Source of the DNA: Streptomyces sp. SID13726
GTDB taxonomy: Bacteria > Actinomycetota > Actinomycetes > Streptomycetales > Streptomycetaceae
Direction of reading: 5' to 3'
Assembly (NCBI RefSeq): GCF_010548375.1
Contig: NZ_JAAGLY010000002.1
Coordinates: 1-64,000 of the forward strand
DNA: 64,000 bases
Shown: positions 43,914 through 54,079 of the stretch, piece by piece
How the letters are laid out: the number at the start of each line of letters is the position of its first letter
Numbering within the stretch: position 1 is the stretch's first letter
The notes under the pieces: model-generated
What the model saw: the letters and a program-made list of their open reading frames with translations, nothing else
Told to the model about the DNA's origin: nothing
Database searches by the model: none
Position numbers and translations under genes: made by a program

Positions 43914-46252
43914 CGGTCGAAGTCCTTCAGGGTGACGGTGGTCCCGGGCTTCAGCGTCACCGTACGAGCGCTCCCCCCGAAGGCGACCGTCGTGGTGCGG
44001 CCGCCGGTGCTGCGGATCCGTGCTTCGGTCGGTTTCCCATTCCGCCAGCGTAGATCGACGACGAAGCCGCCGCGTGCGTTCGCTCCGGTGAGGGAGCCGG
44101 AGGCGGCCCAGGCGTCGGGCAGGGCGGGCAGGAGTTCCAGGTGGCCGGGGCGGGAGTAGAGCAGCATCTCGATCATCGCCGCAGGGGTACCCAGGTTCGC
44201 GTCGATCTGAAAGATTCCGCGGCCCTGTTCCACCTGGTAGATGTCGAAGAGGTTGAACGCGGTGCCGTTGCTGCCCCCGCTGGAGGGGCGGAGGTTGTTG
44301 AGGACCAGCCGGTAGGCGTTGTCGGCGTTCTTGAGGCGGGCCCAGCACAGGGCGCGCCAGGCGTTGGCCCAGCCGAAGCTCTCCATGCCGCGGGCGGTGA
44401 GCAGGGCGGTGGCGCCGTCGACGAGGTCGGCCGGGGTGGAGCGGTCGGGGCGGATGCGGTCGCCGGGGAACAGGCCGACGAGCGGGGACAGGTGGCGGTG
44501 GGTGGTCTCGCCGAGGTTGTCGGGGGACATCCACTCTTCCAGCCAGCCCGTGGTGAGGCTGACCTGCGGGAGGTGGAGGCGCTTCCGCAGGCCTGCCACG
44601 GTGGCCGCGAATCCCGTGTCCTTCCTCAACTCGGCCGCCGCGGCGCAGTAGTTGCCGAACAGGGCCCACACCAGTTCCTGGGCGTAGGTGATGCCCTTGG
44701 CGTCGAGCGGTCCGTGCTCGGGTGACCAGTCGCTGTCGGCGACGAGGACCTCCCGTGAGGTGCCCGGGAGGGTCATGGTCAGCAGCCGCGCCTCCCAGAA
44801 CTCGCAGGCGCCCTTCAGGAGGGGGTAGATCTTCTCCAGATGGGCCCGGGAGGCGGTGAACTCCCAGTGTTCGTAGAGGGAGTTGCAGAGCCAGGCGTTG
44901 CCCGCCGGGTGCCACCACCAGCCGCCTCCGCCGAAGGGGTTGGTGGAGATGGCGACCGTCCAGCCGGCGTTCCTGCCCGTGGAGTTGCGGTAGCGGTTGC
45001 GGGGGTCGTCGAACAGTCTGCGGGTGAGGTCGGTCCAGGACGGGAGTTGGGCGACGCAGTAGTCGGTGAACGCGTCGAAGCACTGGGACAGACCGGCCCG
45101 GTCGGCGGCCCAGTAGTTCATCTGGATGTTGATGTCGGTGTGGTAGTCGCCCATCCAGTCCGGGTCGTTGCCGTCGAGCCACAGCCCCTGGAGGTTGAGC
45201 GGGAGGCTGCCGCGTGATCCCGCGATCGTCAGGTAGCGGCCGAACTGGAGGTACTGGGCCTCCAGTTCGGGGTCGGGCTCGTCGTCCCGAGCGCGTGCGT
45301 GGAGCCGCTCCCAGGTGTCGAGGGCGCGCCGGTCGGCAGTGGAGGTGCCGAGGGAGACGCCCAACTGGCCGTACAGGGCGTGGTGGTCGGCGGTGTGGGT
45401 GTTCCGCAGGGTGGTCGCCGAGTGGCGGGCGGCGGCCCTGACCTTGGTGCGGGCCAGTCGCTCGGGGTCGAGGGACGGGTCGCGGAAACCGGCCGCCGTG
45501 TCGGGCGCGTAGTCGGTGCCGCCGCTGAGGACCACGGTGAGGTCCCGGCACCCGGCGAACGTGATGTGCGAGCCGTCCACGCGGACTCGGCCGCCGGTGC
45601 CGTACGCGGTGACGGCGGCGCCGTATCTCAGTCCGTTCGGGAGGGCGGCCCCGAAGGAGACCGCGGGCTCCTCGCCGTGCGTGCCCTCCAGGGTGACGGT
45701 TCCGGTGTAGCGGCCGCCCCCGCTCTGGGTGAAGTGCAGGACGATGACGTCGTCGGGGTGGCTGGCGAAGATCTCGCGCCGGTAGGTCACGCCGGAGCGG
45801 ACGTACGAGGTGGTGTTGACGCCCCGGTCGAGGTCGAGGGTGCGCCGGTAGCCGGAGACGGCGGACAGGTCGTGGTCCGGGATGTCCACGGTGAGCCGGG
45901 CGAGCAGGGTGAACGAGCCGAAGTCCTGGCGGCCGTAGGGGAACTGCCCGTCCGGATCGAGGGTGTCGTTGAGGCCGCCGGTCCACATCGTGGCGTCGGT
46001 GACCAGGAGGAGTTCGCGGCCGGGGTCGTTGCTCGCGAGGGCGCCGAGGCGGCCGTTGCCGACGGGCAGGCCCTGTTCGATCATCGAGTGCTCGTCGGCG
46101 GGGGCCTGCCACCAGAGCCGGTGGCGCGGATCGGCTTCGAGAGCGGATGCGCCGACGGGCCGCTGGGGTGCCGCGGTCGCGGTGAAGGTGGGCAGGGCGG
46201 CGAGCGCTGCGGTCAGCGCGAGGACACCGCGTCTGGAGGGGGCGGGGGTCAT
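43910..46252 (-). CDS. GH95 alpha-L-fucosidase/galactosidase, exported
   Basis: A 780-residue protein. A Tat-like signal (SRRGVLALTAALAALP) is followed by the GH95 N-terminal beta domain (RLWWQAPADEHSMIEQGLPVGNGRLGALASND), the helical catalytic barrel (QMNYWAADRAGLSQCFDAFTDY; NPFGGGGWWWHPAGNAWL; FQIDANLGTPAAMIEML) and a C-terminal beta domain. GH95 enzymes remove terminal alpha-L-fucose or alpha-L-galactose. ATG 46252 is chosen for its AGGAG site and signal peptide; GTG 46288 overlaps the GH27 stop (GTGA) and is an alternative. Same operon as GH27 and SGNH. Confidence 0.92.
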   Translation of the reverse strand: MTPAPSRRGVLALTAALAALPTFTATAAPQRPVGASALEADPRHRLWWQAPADEHSMIEQGLPVGNGRLGALASNDPGRELLLVTDATMWTGGLNDTLDPDGQFPYGRQDFGSFTLLARLTVDIPDHDLSAVSGYRRTLDLDRGVNTTSYVRSGVTYRREIFASHPDDVIVLHFTQSGGGRYTGTVTLEGTHGEEPAVSFGAALPNGLRYGAAVTAYGTGGRVRVDGSHITFAGCRDLTVVLSGGTDYAPDTAAGFRDPSLDPERLARTKVRAAARHSATTLRNTHTADHHALYGQLGVSLGTSTADRRALDTWERLHARARDDEPDPELEAQYLQFGRYLTIAGSRGSLPLNLQGLWLDGNDPDWMGDYHTDINIQMNYWAADRAGLSQCFDAFTDYCVAQLPSWTDLTRRLFDDPRNRYRNSTGRNAGWTVAISTNPFGGGGWWWHPAGNAWLCNSLYEHWEFTASRAHLEKIYPLLKGACEFWEARLLTMTLPGTSREVLVADSDWSPEHGPLDAKGITYAQELVWALFGNYCAAAAELRKDTGFAATVAGLRKRLHLPQVSLTTGWLEEWMSPDNLGETTHRHLSPLVGLFPGDRIRPDRSTPADLVDGATALLTARGMESFGWANAWRALCWARLKNADNAYRLVLNNLRPSSGGSNGTAFNLFDIYQVEQGRGIFQIDANLGTPAAMIEMLLYSRPGHLELLPALPDAWAASGSLTGANARGGFVVDLRWRNGKPTEARIRSTGGRTTTVAFGGSARTVTLKPGTTVTLKDFDR

Positions 46253-46284
46253 GGCGGCTCCTGGAGGCTTCGCGGAGGGCTCGT

Positions 46285-48084
46285 TCACGCCTTCGGTACG
46301 TCGATCCGGTCGATGTCCGGTGCGTAGTCGGTGCCGCTGTCGAAGGTGATCGTGTTGGGTCCGGCCTTGAGCGTCACGGGCACGTACACGCTGGCCACGG
46401 TCCCCCAGTCGCCGGTGGCGGGGAGCTTGTGGCGGGTGGCGCCGCCGCCGTTGGCCGAGACGTCGACCGAGCGGGCGTCACCGCTGATGTAGGAGACCTT
46501 GATCTGGTAGGTGCCGGCCTTGGCGACGATCACGTCGTTGAAGGTCAGCTTGGCGCCGAGGTACAAGTTGCCGACCTTCTTTCCGTCGGAGCAGGAGGAG
46601 CAGTCGGCGACGGAGGCGTTGCCGGTGAGGGTGTTGGTGGTGGACTCGGCCTCGTATCCCTTGTGGGCGAGTGCGGTGCCGCGCGGGGTGACGGTGAAGA
46701 GCCGGGAGCCGTGGGCGGGCAGGGCCTGGGTGACCTTGTTCCGGTGGGTGCCGAGGTTCTCGTGGTTCCAGAGGTCGCGGACGGACGCCTTGCCGGTGAA
46801 GCCGAGGGTGGACCAGTCGGCGGTCACCGAGGCCGGCTTGTCGGCGAGGTTGAACAGGGCGACGGTGTAGGTGCCGTCGGGGTTCTTCGCGGCCCAGACC
46901 TGCTGGGGGTCGGACGGGGTGACCGGCTGCGCGGGCGGGTTGGGGCCCTGGTTCAGGGCGATGACCTCGCGGTTGGTCAGCAGGGAGAGGCCGTAGGAGT
47001 CGAGGCGGGTGAGGTCGTCGCCGGTGTAGAGGGGGGACTTGGCGATGGCCCACAGGGTGGCGTAGCTCTGGCGCTCGGCCTTGGTGAGGCCGTCCATCTC
47101 GCCGTTGCCGACGTCCAGGGAGTCGAGGTCGTTCCAGCCGCCGGGGCCCGCGTGCCGGGTCCAGGCCGGGGTGTCGTCCCAGCGGTCGTCGACGGAGTTC
47201 TCCCAGCTGACGAGGGTGTTGCAGTAGCACTCGACGTCGGTGTCGACGCGCCAGCCCTGGGAGTACTTCTTCCAGTCGGCGGCGCGGCCGATGTCGAGGG
47301 ACCAGGAGAGTTCGAGGTGGATCGGGCGGCCGGTCGCGGCTATCGCCCGGTGCCAGGCGGCGACGTCGGCAACGTTGTCGTACTGGTCGCCGCTCTTGCC
47401 GGAACCGGGGCCGACGCCGTCGAGCTTGAGGAAGTCGTAGCCCCAGCTTGCGATCAACTCGGCCTGGGAGTCGATGTACTTGCCGGCGCACGGCTTGGCG
47501 AAGTCGAGCTTGTACGCGCTGTCCCAGCCGTTGGTGGTGCGCAGGTCGTCGTAGACGATGTCGGCGGTGGTGCAGCCGTCCGCGTTCCACACCGGGGTCT
47601 TCCCGTCGCCGTAGGCGCCCTTCTCCAGGCCGGCCGGGAGGTAGATGCCGGCCTTGAGGCCCTTGGCGTGGATGCGGTCGGCGACGGCCTTCATGCCGTG
47701 GGGGAAGCGGACCGGGTCGGGCTTCTGGCGGCCGTACCGGTCGAAGCCGGACTTCCAGGTCTTGTCCATCCACCAGCCGGCGTCGATGTTCACGTACTCG
47801 TAGCCGTACTTCTTGAGCTTGGCGGCGAGGGCGTCGGTCTGCTTGAGGACGTTGGCCTCGGTGAGGTAGCTGTAGTCGCCGTCCGGGTTGAGGCCGGGGT
47901 ACTTGGAGGACTGCATGCTCCAGCTGGACCAGCCCATGTAGGGCTTAGCGGCGAGGGCGGAGGCCAGGGCGGCGGGGGCCGCGGCCGGGGTGTCGGCGGC
48001 ATGGGCCGTGGGGACGGCGACCGCGGTGAGGGCGAGCACCAGCAGGGCTCTCGCGGGCATGACGAAGTACGAGGATGACCGCAT
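46285..48084 (-). CDS. GH27 alpha-galactosidase with C-terminal carbohydrate-binding domain
   Basis: A 599-residue exported enzyme. The signal peptide ends near AHA-A30. The GH27 barrel begins KPYMGWSSWSMQ, with nucleophile D222 in WGYDFLKLDGVG and acid/base D283 in GWRVDTDVE. An antiparallel beta domain (about 385-460) and a CBM35/CBM6-like domain (about 470-598, YEAESTTNTLTGNASV to FDSGTDYAPDIDRIDV) follow. It hydrolyses terminal alpha-D-galactose, or possibly beta-L-arabinopyranose, from plant polysaccharide side chains. ATG 48084 follows GGGAGG. It lies 30 bp downstream of the ROK gene. Confidence 0.93.
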   Translation of the reverse strand: MRSSSYFVMPARALLVLALTAVAVPTAHAADTPAAAPAALASALAAKPYMGWSSWSMQSSKYPGLNPDGDYSYLTEANVLKQTDALAAKLKKYGYEYVNIDAGWWMDKTWKSGFDRYGRQKPDPVRFPHGMKAVADRIHAKGLKAGIYLPAGLEKGAYGDGKTPVWNADGCTTADIVYDDLRTTNGWDSAYKLDFAKPCAGKYIDSQAELIASWGYDFLKLDGVGPGSGKSGDQYDNVADVAAWHRAIAATGRPIHLELSWSLDIGRAADWKKYSQGWRVDTDVECYCNTLVSWENSVDDRWDDTPAWTRHAGPGGWNDLDSLDVGNGEMDGLTKAERQSYATLWAIAKSPLYTGDDLTRLDSYGLSLLTNREVIALNQGPNPPAQPVTPSDPQQVWAAKNPDGTYTVALFNLADKPASVTADWSTLGFTGKASVRDLWNHENLGTHRNKVTQALPAHGSRLFTVTPRGTALAHKGYEAESTTNTLTGNASVADCSSCSDGKKVGNLYLGAKLTFNDVIVAKAGTYQIKVSYISGDARSVDVSANGGGATRHKLPATGDWGTVASVYVPVTLKAGPNTITFDSGTDYAPDIDRIDVPKA

Positions 48085-48114
48085 GGGTCGTGCCTCCCAG
48101 GGGTGCGGGTTGCC

Positions 48115-49287
48115 TTAGTGGCTCGGGGTGATGAAGGACTGGATGGCGGTGGCGGCGGCTCCGCGCGCCCACTCGTCGAAGGGCAGCGGGCGGGTGCGGA
48201 CGTCGCACTGGGCGGCGGAGCCGAACGCGGCCGCGACGAAGGCGTCACGGATCTGTTCGGCGAACAGGTCGTAGGCGGCGAGTCCCTCGCCGGAGATGAT
48301 CACGCGTTCGGGGCCCAGGAGGTTGGCGACGGTGGCGATGCCGCGGCCTATCGCCTCGCCCGCGCGCGCGTAGACGTCCCGGGCTCCGGCGACGCCTTCA
48401 CGGGCGAGGGCCAGGGCCGCGTCGGCATCGGCGAGTTCGGCGCCCGTGGCCTCACGTATCCGCCGGACGATCGCGGCCTCACCGGCGATCGCCTCCACGC
48501 AGCCCCGGTTGCCGCAGTGGCAGAGCGGACCGGCCGGGTCGACGGTCACATGGCCGATCTCACCGGCCACACCATGGGCCCCGGCGACCACCCGGCCGTG
48601 CACGACCAGTCCGCATCCGATGCCGGCGCCGACGGTCACCAGGGCGAAGTCGGACAGGCCCACTCCTGCGCCGAACCACTGCTCGGCGACGGTCAGGGCG
48701 CGTACGTCGTTGTCGACGGTGACCGGCAACCCGGTGGTCATGGCGGCGAGTTCGGCGAGCGGGACGTCACGCCACTCCAGGAAGGGCGAGTAGCGCACGG
48801 TCCCCTCGCCCCGGTCGACGTCACCGGAGACGGCGATGCCGAGGCCGAGGACAGGGGCGGTGGAGTCGTCCGTCTCGGCCAGGAGCTTCTGGGTGATCTC
48901 GGCGACGCTCGCGAGCACCGTCCTGGGGTCGCGGTCGGGCAGCGGCAGGTGCCGGGCGACCCGGATGCGGCAGCACAGGTCGGTGAGGACGCCGATGATC
49001 TCGCTGCCGGTGACCTTCACACCGATGAACAGGGCGCGTCCGCCGTCGACCCGTACGAGGTTCGCTGGCCGTCCGAGCGCCGGCCGGGCCTCCTCGTCCG
49101 CGCCCTCCACCAGGTATCCGGCCTCGATGAGCGGGCGGACCGCCTTGGTGACGGCGGCGGGTGACAGTCCGACACGCCGGGCCACCTCCAGTCGGGCGAG
49201 GGGTCCGTGGGACAGCACGGCGGTGAACACCTGCGTGGCGGCCGGGGTGTTGGCGGGGAAGGTCTCGGCGCGAGAGGTCGGGCGCAT
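48115..49287 (-). CDS. ROK-family transcriptional regulator of the glycan operon
   Basis: A 390-residue regulator. An N-terminal winged helix (AVLSHGPLARLEVARRVGLSPAAVTKAVRPLIEAGYLV) is followed by a ROK sugar-kinase-like domain with LGIAVSGDVDR, VDNDVRAL and the zinc motif CHCGNRGCVE. Sugar binding normally releases it from DNA. ATG 49287 is chosen as giving the family N-terminus; a TTG at 49323 would lie in the palindrome. It is the first gene of the GH27-GH95-SGNH operon, so autoregulation together with the enzymes is likely. Confidence 0.9.
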   Translation of the reverse strand: MRPTSRAETFPANTPAATQVFTAVLSHGPLARLEVARRVGLSPAAVTKAVRPLIEAGYLVEGADEEARPALGRPANLVRVDGGRALFIGVKVTGSEIIGVLTDLCCRIRVARHLPLPDRDPRTVLASVAEITQKLLAETDDSTAPVLGLGIAVSGDVDRGEGTVRYSPFLEWRDVPLAELAAMTTGLPVTVDNDVRALTVAEQWFGAGVGLSDFALVTVGAGIGCGLVVHGRVVAGAHGVAGEIGHVTVDPAGPLCHCGNRGCVEAIAGEAAIVRRIREATGAELADADAALALAREGVAGARDVYARAGEAIGRGIATVANLLGPERVIISGEGLAAYDLFAEQIRDAFVAAAFGSAAQCDVRTRPLPFDEWARGAAATAIQSFITPSH

Positions 49288-49306
49288 GGCCGGGAACCTA
49301 TGAGGA

Positions 49307-49331
49307 TTCTTTTCTGACGTCAATAAAAGAA
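49307..49331. promoter_or_regulatory. Palindromic operator candidate for the ROK regulator
   Basis: TTCTTTT (49307-49313) and AAAAGAA (49325-49331) flank a TGACGTCA core (49315-49322); the right spacer is one base longer. It is A/T-rich in a high-GC genome and lies in the 92-bp divergent region between the ROK operon and the serine hydrolase gene, 20 bp from the ROK start. Confidence 0.6.
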
Positions 49332-49358
49332 GCAGGATTGGCTGTGCCGTTGCTGTGA

Positions 49359-50576
<1,218 letters not shown>

Positions 50577-50603
50577 GCGGTCCCGGGGGCGCGCTGGATC
50601 GAC

Positions 50604-50626
50604 CGGTCCGGGGTCACGCCGGACCG
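50604..50626 (+). terminator. Candidate hairpin after the serine hydrolase gene
   Basis: An 8-bp perfect stem, CGGTCCGG (50604-50611) and CCGGACCG (50619-50626), loop 7 nt. It is in a stretch with repeated GACCG words, so it is less certain than the other hairpins. Confidence 0.45.
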
Positions 50627-50729
50627 AGCGGACCGGCCGGTCGCGCCGGACCGAGAGAGATCGGCGGGCCGGGAACCCCGGTGCCCTGGTGTGCGTTCCT
50701 CCAGCGAACGACGACAACAGGGCGGCGCG

Positions 50730-52121
50730 ATGAGCGAGTTGGTCCCCGGCGGTAATCTGCCGCTCCCCGAAGGGGCTGTCACCGTCCGGGTGCCCGGCCC
50801 CTTCGACGTGTCCGCGCTCGTCACGGACGACGACGGAAAGGTCCGGGGCGACGCGGACTTCGTGTTCTTCAACCAGCCGTCCGCCCCGGGCGCCCGGCTC
50901 GCCGGCGACACGCTGACCGTGGAGCCCCGGCGGCTGCGCGCCGGTGCCACCAGGGTCACGGTGGTCGTCAGCGCCGAGGACCCGACCACTCCCCTGGTCC
51001 GGCTGCCCGCCCCGGTGCTCCAGGTCACCGGCGCGGACGGCCGCGCGCTCGCCCGGTTCGCGCCTCCGCGGCCACGGCAGGAGACGGTCCTGCTGCTGGC
51101 GGAGTTCTACCGGCGGGGCGACGGCTGGAAGCTGCGCGCGCTGGGGCAGGGGTACGCGGACGGACTGGCCGGGCTGGCCCGGGACTTCGGGGTGGATGTC
51201 ATCGACGACACACCGGAGGCCGGAGTGCCCGCCACCGCGCCGCGTACGGCATCCGGGACGCCGTTCGGATCGCCCGCGCCGCATCCGGCACCGGCCGTCC
51301 CGCACCGGTCCCACCCGGCGACCGGCTCCCACTCCCCCGACCCTGCCCTTGCGGGTTTCCTGGGCCTGGTCAACTCGGCCCGTTCCAAGGCCGGTTCACC
51401 CCCGGTGTCCCTCGATCCCCGCCTCTCCGACGCCGCCCGCGCGCACGCCGCCGCCATGGCCTCCGCCGGGCGCCTCGGCACGGAGGGCCCGGACGGCGTC
51501 TCCGTCCACCAGCGCCTCACGGCCACCGGATACACGTACATCACGGTCGGCGAGCACCTGGTCTCCGGTCCGCGCGACCCGTCCGAGTTCGTCGAGTACT
51601 GCCTGCGCACCGAGCAGCCCCGGAGGACCCTGCACGACCCGGCCTTCACCGACGTCGGCCTGGCGTACGTCAAGGGCGGTCGCTCCGGGGACACGTACTG
51701 GACGGCGCTGTGGGCGAGACCGCTCACCGCCGCGGAGCTGGCACGGACCGTGGACGAGGTCGTCCGGCTCACCAACCGGGAGCGCACGGGTGCGGGTCTG
51801 CCGCCGCTCGCCGTCGACCCCCTGCTCGCCAGGGCGGCGCAGGGCTACAGCACGGACATGGCGGTCCGGGCCTTCTACTCCCACACCTCCCCGGAGGGCA
51901 GCCAGCCCTGGGACCGGGCCTCCGCCGCGGGCTCCACACGCCGCATGATCGGCGAGAACATCGCGCGCGGTCAGCGGTCCCCCGCCGAGGTCGTCGAGGG
52001 GTGGATGAACAGTCCAGGGCATCGCGCCAACATCCTCAAGCCGGACTTCACCCACATCGGGATCGGATTCGCGGGCGGTGGCCCGGCGGGCACGTACTGG
52101 ACCCAGATGTTCGGTGCCTGA
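50730..52121 (+). CDS. TerD-like domain fused to two CAP (SCP/PR1) domains
   Basis: A 463-residue protein with no signal peptide. Residues 1-170 resemble the TerD calcium-binding family (LVPGGNLPLPEG, FDVSALVTDDDGKVRGDADFVFFNQP, LLLAEFYRRGDGWKLRALGQGYADGLAGLARDFGVDV). After a Pro/Ser/His linker come CAP domain 1 (about 205-330), which lacks the usual SPGHR segment, and CAP domain 2 (about 335-463) with the canonical SHTSPEG, GENIARG and WMNSPGHRANIL. The ATG has AGGGCGG nearby. CAP domains are normally exported, so a cytoplasmic TerD-CAP fusion is unusual. The next gene encodes an AIM24 protein. Confidence 0.88.
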   Translation: MSELVPGGNLPLPEGAVTVRVPGPFDVSALVTDDDGKVRGDADFVFFNQPSAPGARLAGDTLTVEPRRLRAGATRVTVVVSAEDPTTPLVRLPAPVLQVTGADGRALARFAPPRPRQETVLLLAEFYRRGDGWKLRALGQGYADGLAGLARDFGVDVIDDTPEAGVPATAPRTASGTPFGSPAPHPAPAVPHRSHPATGSHSPDPALAGFLGLVNSARSKAGSPPVSLDPRLSDAARAHAAAMASAGRLGTEGPDGVSVHQRLTATGYTYITVGEHLVSGPRDPSEFVEYCLRTEQPRRTLHDPAFTDVGLAYVKGGRSGDTYWTALWARPLTAAELARTVDEVVRLTNRERTGAGLPPLAVDPLLARAAQGYSTDMAVRAFYSHTSPEGSQPWDRASAAGSTRRMIGENIARGQRSPAEVVEGWMNSPGHRANILKPDFTHIGIGFAGGGPAGTYWTQMFGA

Positions 52122-52189
52122 GCGGAGCCGGAAACGCCGCCTGGGCCCCGATCTTGGCGGAAGGAATCCCTCCGGGCCAGGATGCCCCC

Positions 52190-52867
52190 ATGAAGGGTGA
52201 CCTCTTTTCCAGTGAGCACATGGTGCAGCCGGCCACCGCGCCGGGCATGACGGTCGAGAACGCCAAGTGCATCAGGTACGCGGTGCACGGCGAGATGCTC
52301 GCCCGCCAGGGGGCGATGGTCGCCTACCGCGGCAATCTCCAGTTCGAGCGCAAGGGCCAGGGCGTCGGCGGCATGCTCAAGCGGGCCGTCACGGGTGAGG
52401 GCCTGCCGCTGATGGCGGTGCGCGGTCAGGGTGAGGCCTGGTTCGCGCACGAGGCCCAGAACTGTTTCATCGTCGACGTGGAACCCGGCGACGAGTTCAC
52501 GGTCAACGGCCGCAACGTCCTGTGTTTCGACGCCTCGTTGGCGTACCGGATCTCGACCGTGAAGGGCGCGGGCATCGCCGGCGGCGGTCTGTTCAACAGC
52601 GTCTTCACGGGCCACGGCAGGCTCGGGCTGGTCTGCGAGGGCAACCCGCTGGTCATCCCGGTCTCGCCGGAGTTCCCGGTGTACGTCGACACGGACGCCG
52701 TGGTCGGCTGGACCGCGGGCCTCTCGACCTCCCTGCACCGCTCGCAGTCCATCGGATCGATGCTGCGCGGCGGTTCGGGCGAGGCGGTGCAGCTGATGCT
52801 CCAGGGGTCCGGATATGTCGTCGTACGGCCTAGCGAGGCGACCCCGCAGAAGCCGCAGCAGCACTGA
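52190..52867 (+). CDS. AIM24 family protein
   Basis: A 225-residue protein of the AIM24/TerD-associated beta-sandwich family: ENAKCIRYAVHGEMLARQGAMVAYRGNLQFERKG, then GEAWFAHEAQNCFIVDVEPGDEFTVNGRNVLCFDASL. The molecular function is unknown; relatives occur near tellurite-resistance-type (Ter) genes. It follows the TerD-CAP gene by 68 bp on the same strand. The ribosome site is weak. Confidence 0.9.
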   Translation: MKGDLFSSEHMVQPATAPGMTVENAKCIRYAVHGEMLARQGAMVAYRGNLQFERKGQGVGGMLKRAVTGEGLPLMAVRGQGEAWFAHEAQNCFIVDVEPGDEFTVNGRNVLCFDASLAYRISTVKGAGIAGGGLFNSVFTGHGRLGLVCEGNPLVIPVSPEFPVYVDTDAVVGWTAGLSTSLHRSQSIGSMLRGGSGEAVQLMLQGSGYVVVRPSEATPQKPQQH

Positions 52868-52990
52868 GACCGCAGCACGTGATCTACGCCTCACAGGCAA
52901 CCCGTCCGGCTCCGTCCACGTCTTGACCGGCAACAGGTGACGCCCCCGCCGCCCGGCCGGGGCTCATTTTCGAGGCACTATGCACACCAT

Positions 52991-53022
52991 GTATACACAG
53001 CACGTATAGATGCGGTGTATAC
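52991..53022. promoter_or_regulatory. Inverted repeat upstream of the TPR gene
   Basis: GTATACAC (52991-52998) and GTGTATAC (53015-53022), a perfect 8-bp inverted repeat with a 16-bp spacer containing CGTATAGAT. It ends 16 bp before the TPR gene start and is A/T-rich for this genome. It could be a promoter/operator region. Confidence 0.45.
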
Positions 53023-53038
53023 GGACCGAAAGGGATGC

Positions 53039-54079
53039 ATGTACGGCAAGGCATTCGCCCCTGAGTACCAGGGCGCCCTCACCACCCTCTCCGTGAACTC
53101 CTCGCTCGACGACGTACTGGCCGCGGGCACCGAGCAGTTGAGAGCCGCCGAGCTGGCCGGGCGGCACGCGGAGGCGGCCCGCTCCGGGCTCGCGGTCGCC
53201 GAGGCACAGCGCAGGCTCGGCCGGGTCGCCGACGCCGACCGGGCCTGGAAGGCGAGTTACCGTGCCGCCCGGCGCGCCGGGGACACCGCGGGGATGGCCT
53301 GGGCGCTGTGGAGCGGCGGCACCCTTGCCCGGCAGCGCGGCGGATTCGCCCTGGCCCGGCGGCTGTTGGAGCTCGCGGCCGAGTTCGGCGAGCGCGGCGG
53401 CGACGTCGTGGTCCGCGGCTACTCGCTGGCGGGGCTCGCCGAGACCGGCCGGATCCAGGGCGACTACGAGGCCGTCGGCCGACTGCACGAGCAGTTGCTG
53501 GCTGAGGCACGGCGGCGCGGGGAGGCACGGCACACGGTGTGGGCACTGTCGGGCATCGCGCAGATGCACCGCAACACCGGGTCCTACGACACCGCGCTCG
53601 CCATGTTCGAGGAGGCGGCCCGGATCACCGCGGTCGCCGACGACCGGCGCGGTCACGCCTGGGCGTTGCGCGGGCTCGCCGATCTCGCCTCCGTGCGCGA
53701 CGGCGACACCGAGCGGGCTCTGACGCTGCTGTCCGAGGCGGAGGAGATCTGCCGGGAGATGAACCTGTCGAGCGCCCTCGCCTACAACCACAAGATGCGC
53801 GGCAACGTCCTGTACCGGGACAGGCGTTACCCCGAGGCACGGGACCTCTACGAGCAGGCGCTCACGGAGTTCCGGGCCATGAGCGAGCCGCGCGGGGAGG
53901 CGCTGGCGCGGCTGGGGCTCGCCAAGTCCCTGGCCCGGCTCGGCCGCGACCGTGCCGAGACGGCGGCCGAACTGGACGATCTGGCCCGCACGTTGGAGCG
54001 CACCGGGCTCCGGCACGCGCGGGAGATGGTGGCGCGGGCCCAGGAGGAGTTCGGCGTCCGGGCGGAGGCGGTACGGTGA
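53039..54079 (+). CDS. Tetratricopeptide-repeat protein coupled to polyprenyl synthase
   Basis: A 346-residue helical protein with about six TPR units: AEAQRRLGRVADADRAWKASYRAA, AGLAETGRIQGDYEAVGRLHEQ, SGIAQMHRNTGSYDTALAMFEEAARI, MRGNVLYRDRRYPEARDLYEQAL. There is no DNA-binding or enzyme domain. ATG 53039 follows GAAAGGGA closely. Its stop overlaps the GTG of the polyprenyl synthase gene (GTGA). TPR proteins are scaffolds; the tight coupling suggests it binds the synthase or its product-handling partners, an inference from position. Confidence 0.85.
   Translation: MYGKAFAPEYQGALTTLSVNSSLDDVLAAGTEQLRAAELAGRHAEAARSGLAVAEAQRRLGRVADADRAWKASYRAARRAGDTAGMAWALWSGGTLARQRGGFALARRLLELAAEFGERGGDVVVRGYSLAGLAETGRIQGDYEAVGRLHEQLLAEARRRGEARHTVWALSGIAQMHRNTGSYDTALAMFEEAARITAVADDRRGHAWALRGLADLASVRDGDTERALTLLSEAEEICREMNLSSALAYNHKMRGNVLYRDRRYPEARDLYEQALTEFRAMSEPRGEALARLGLAKSLARLGRDRAETAAELDDLARTLERTGLRHAREMVARAQEEFGVRAEAVR

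Noticed and set aside
49288..49323. TTG start at 49323 for the ROK regulator
   Set aside because: It would place the start inside the TGACGTCA palindrome and add residues not typical of the family.
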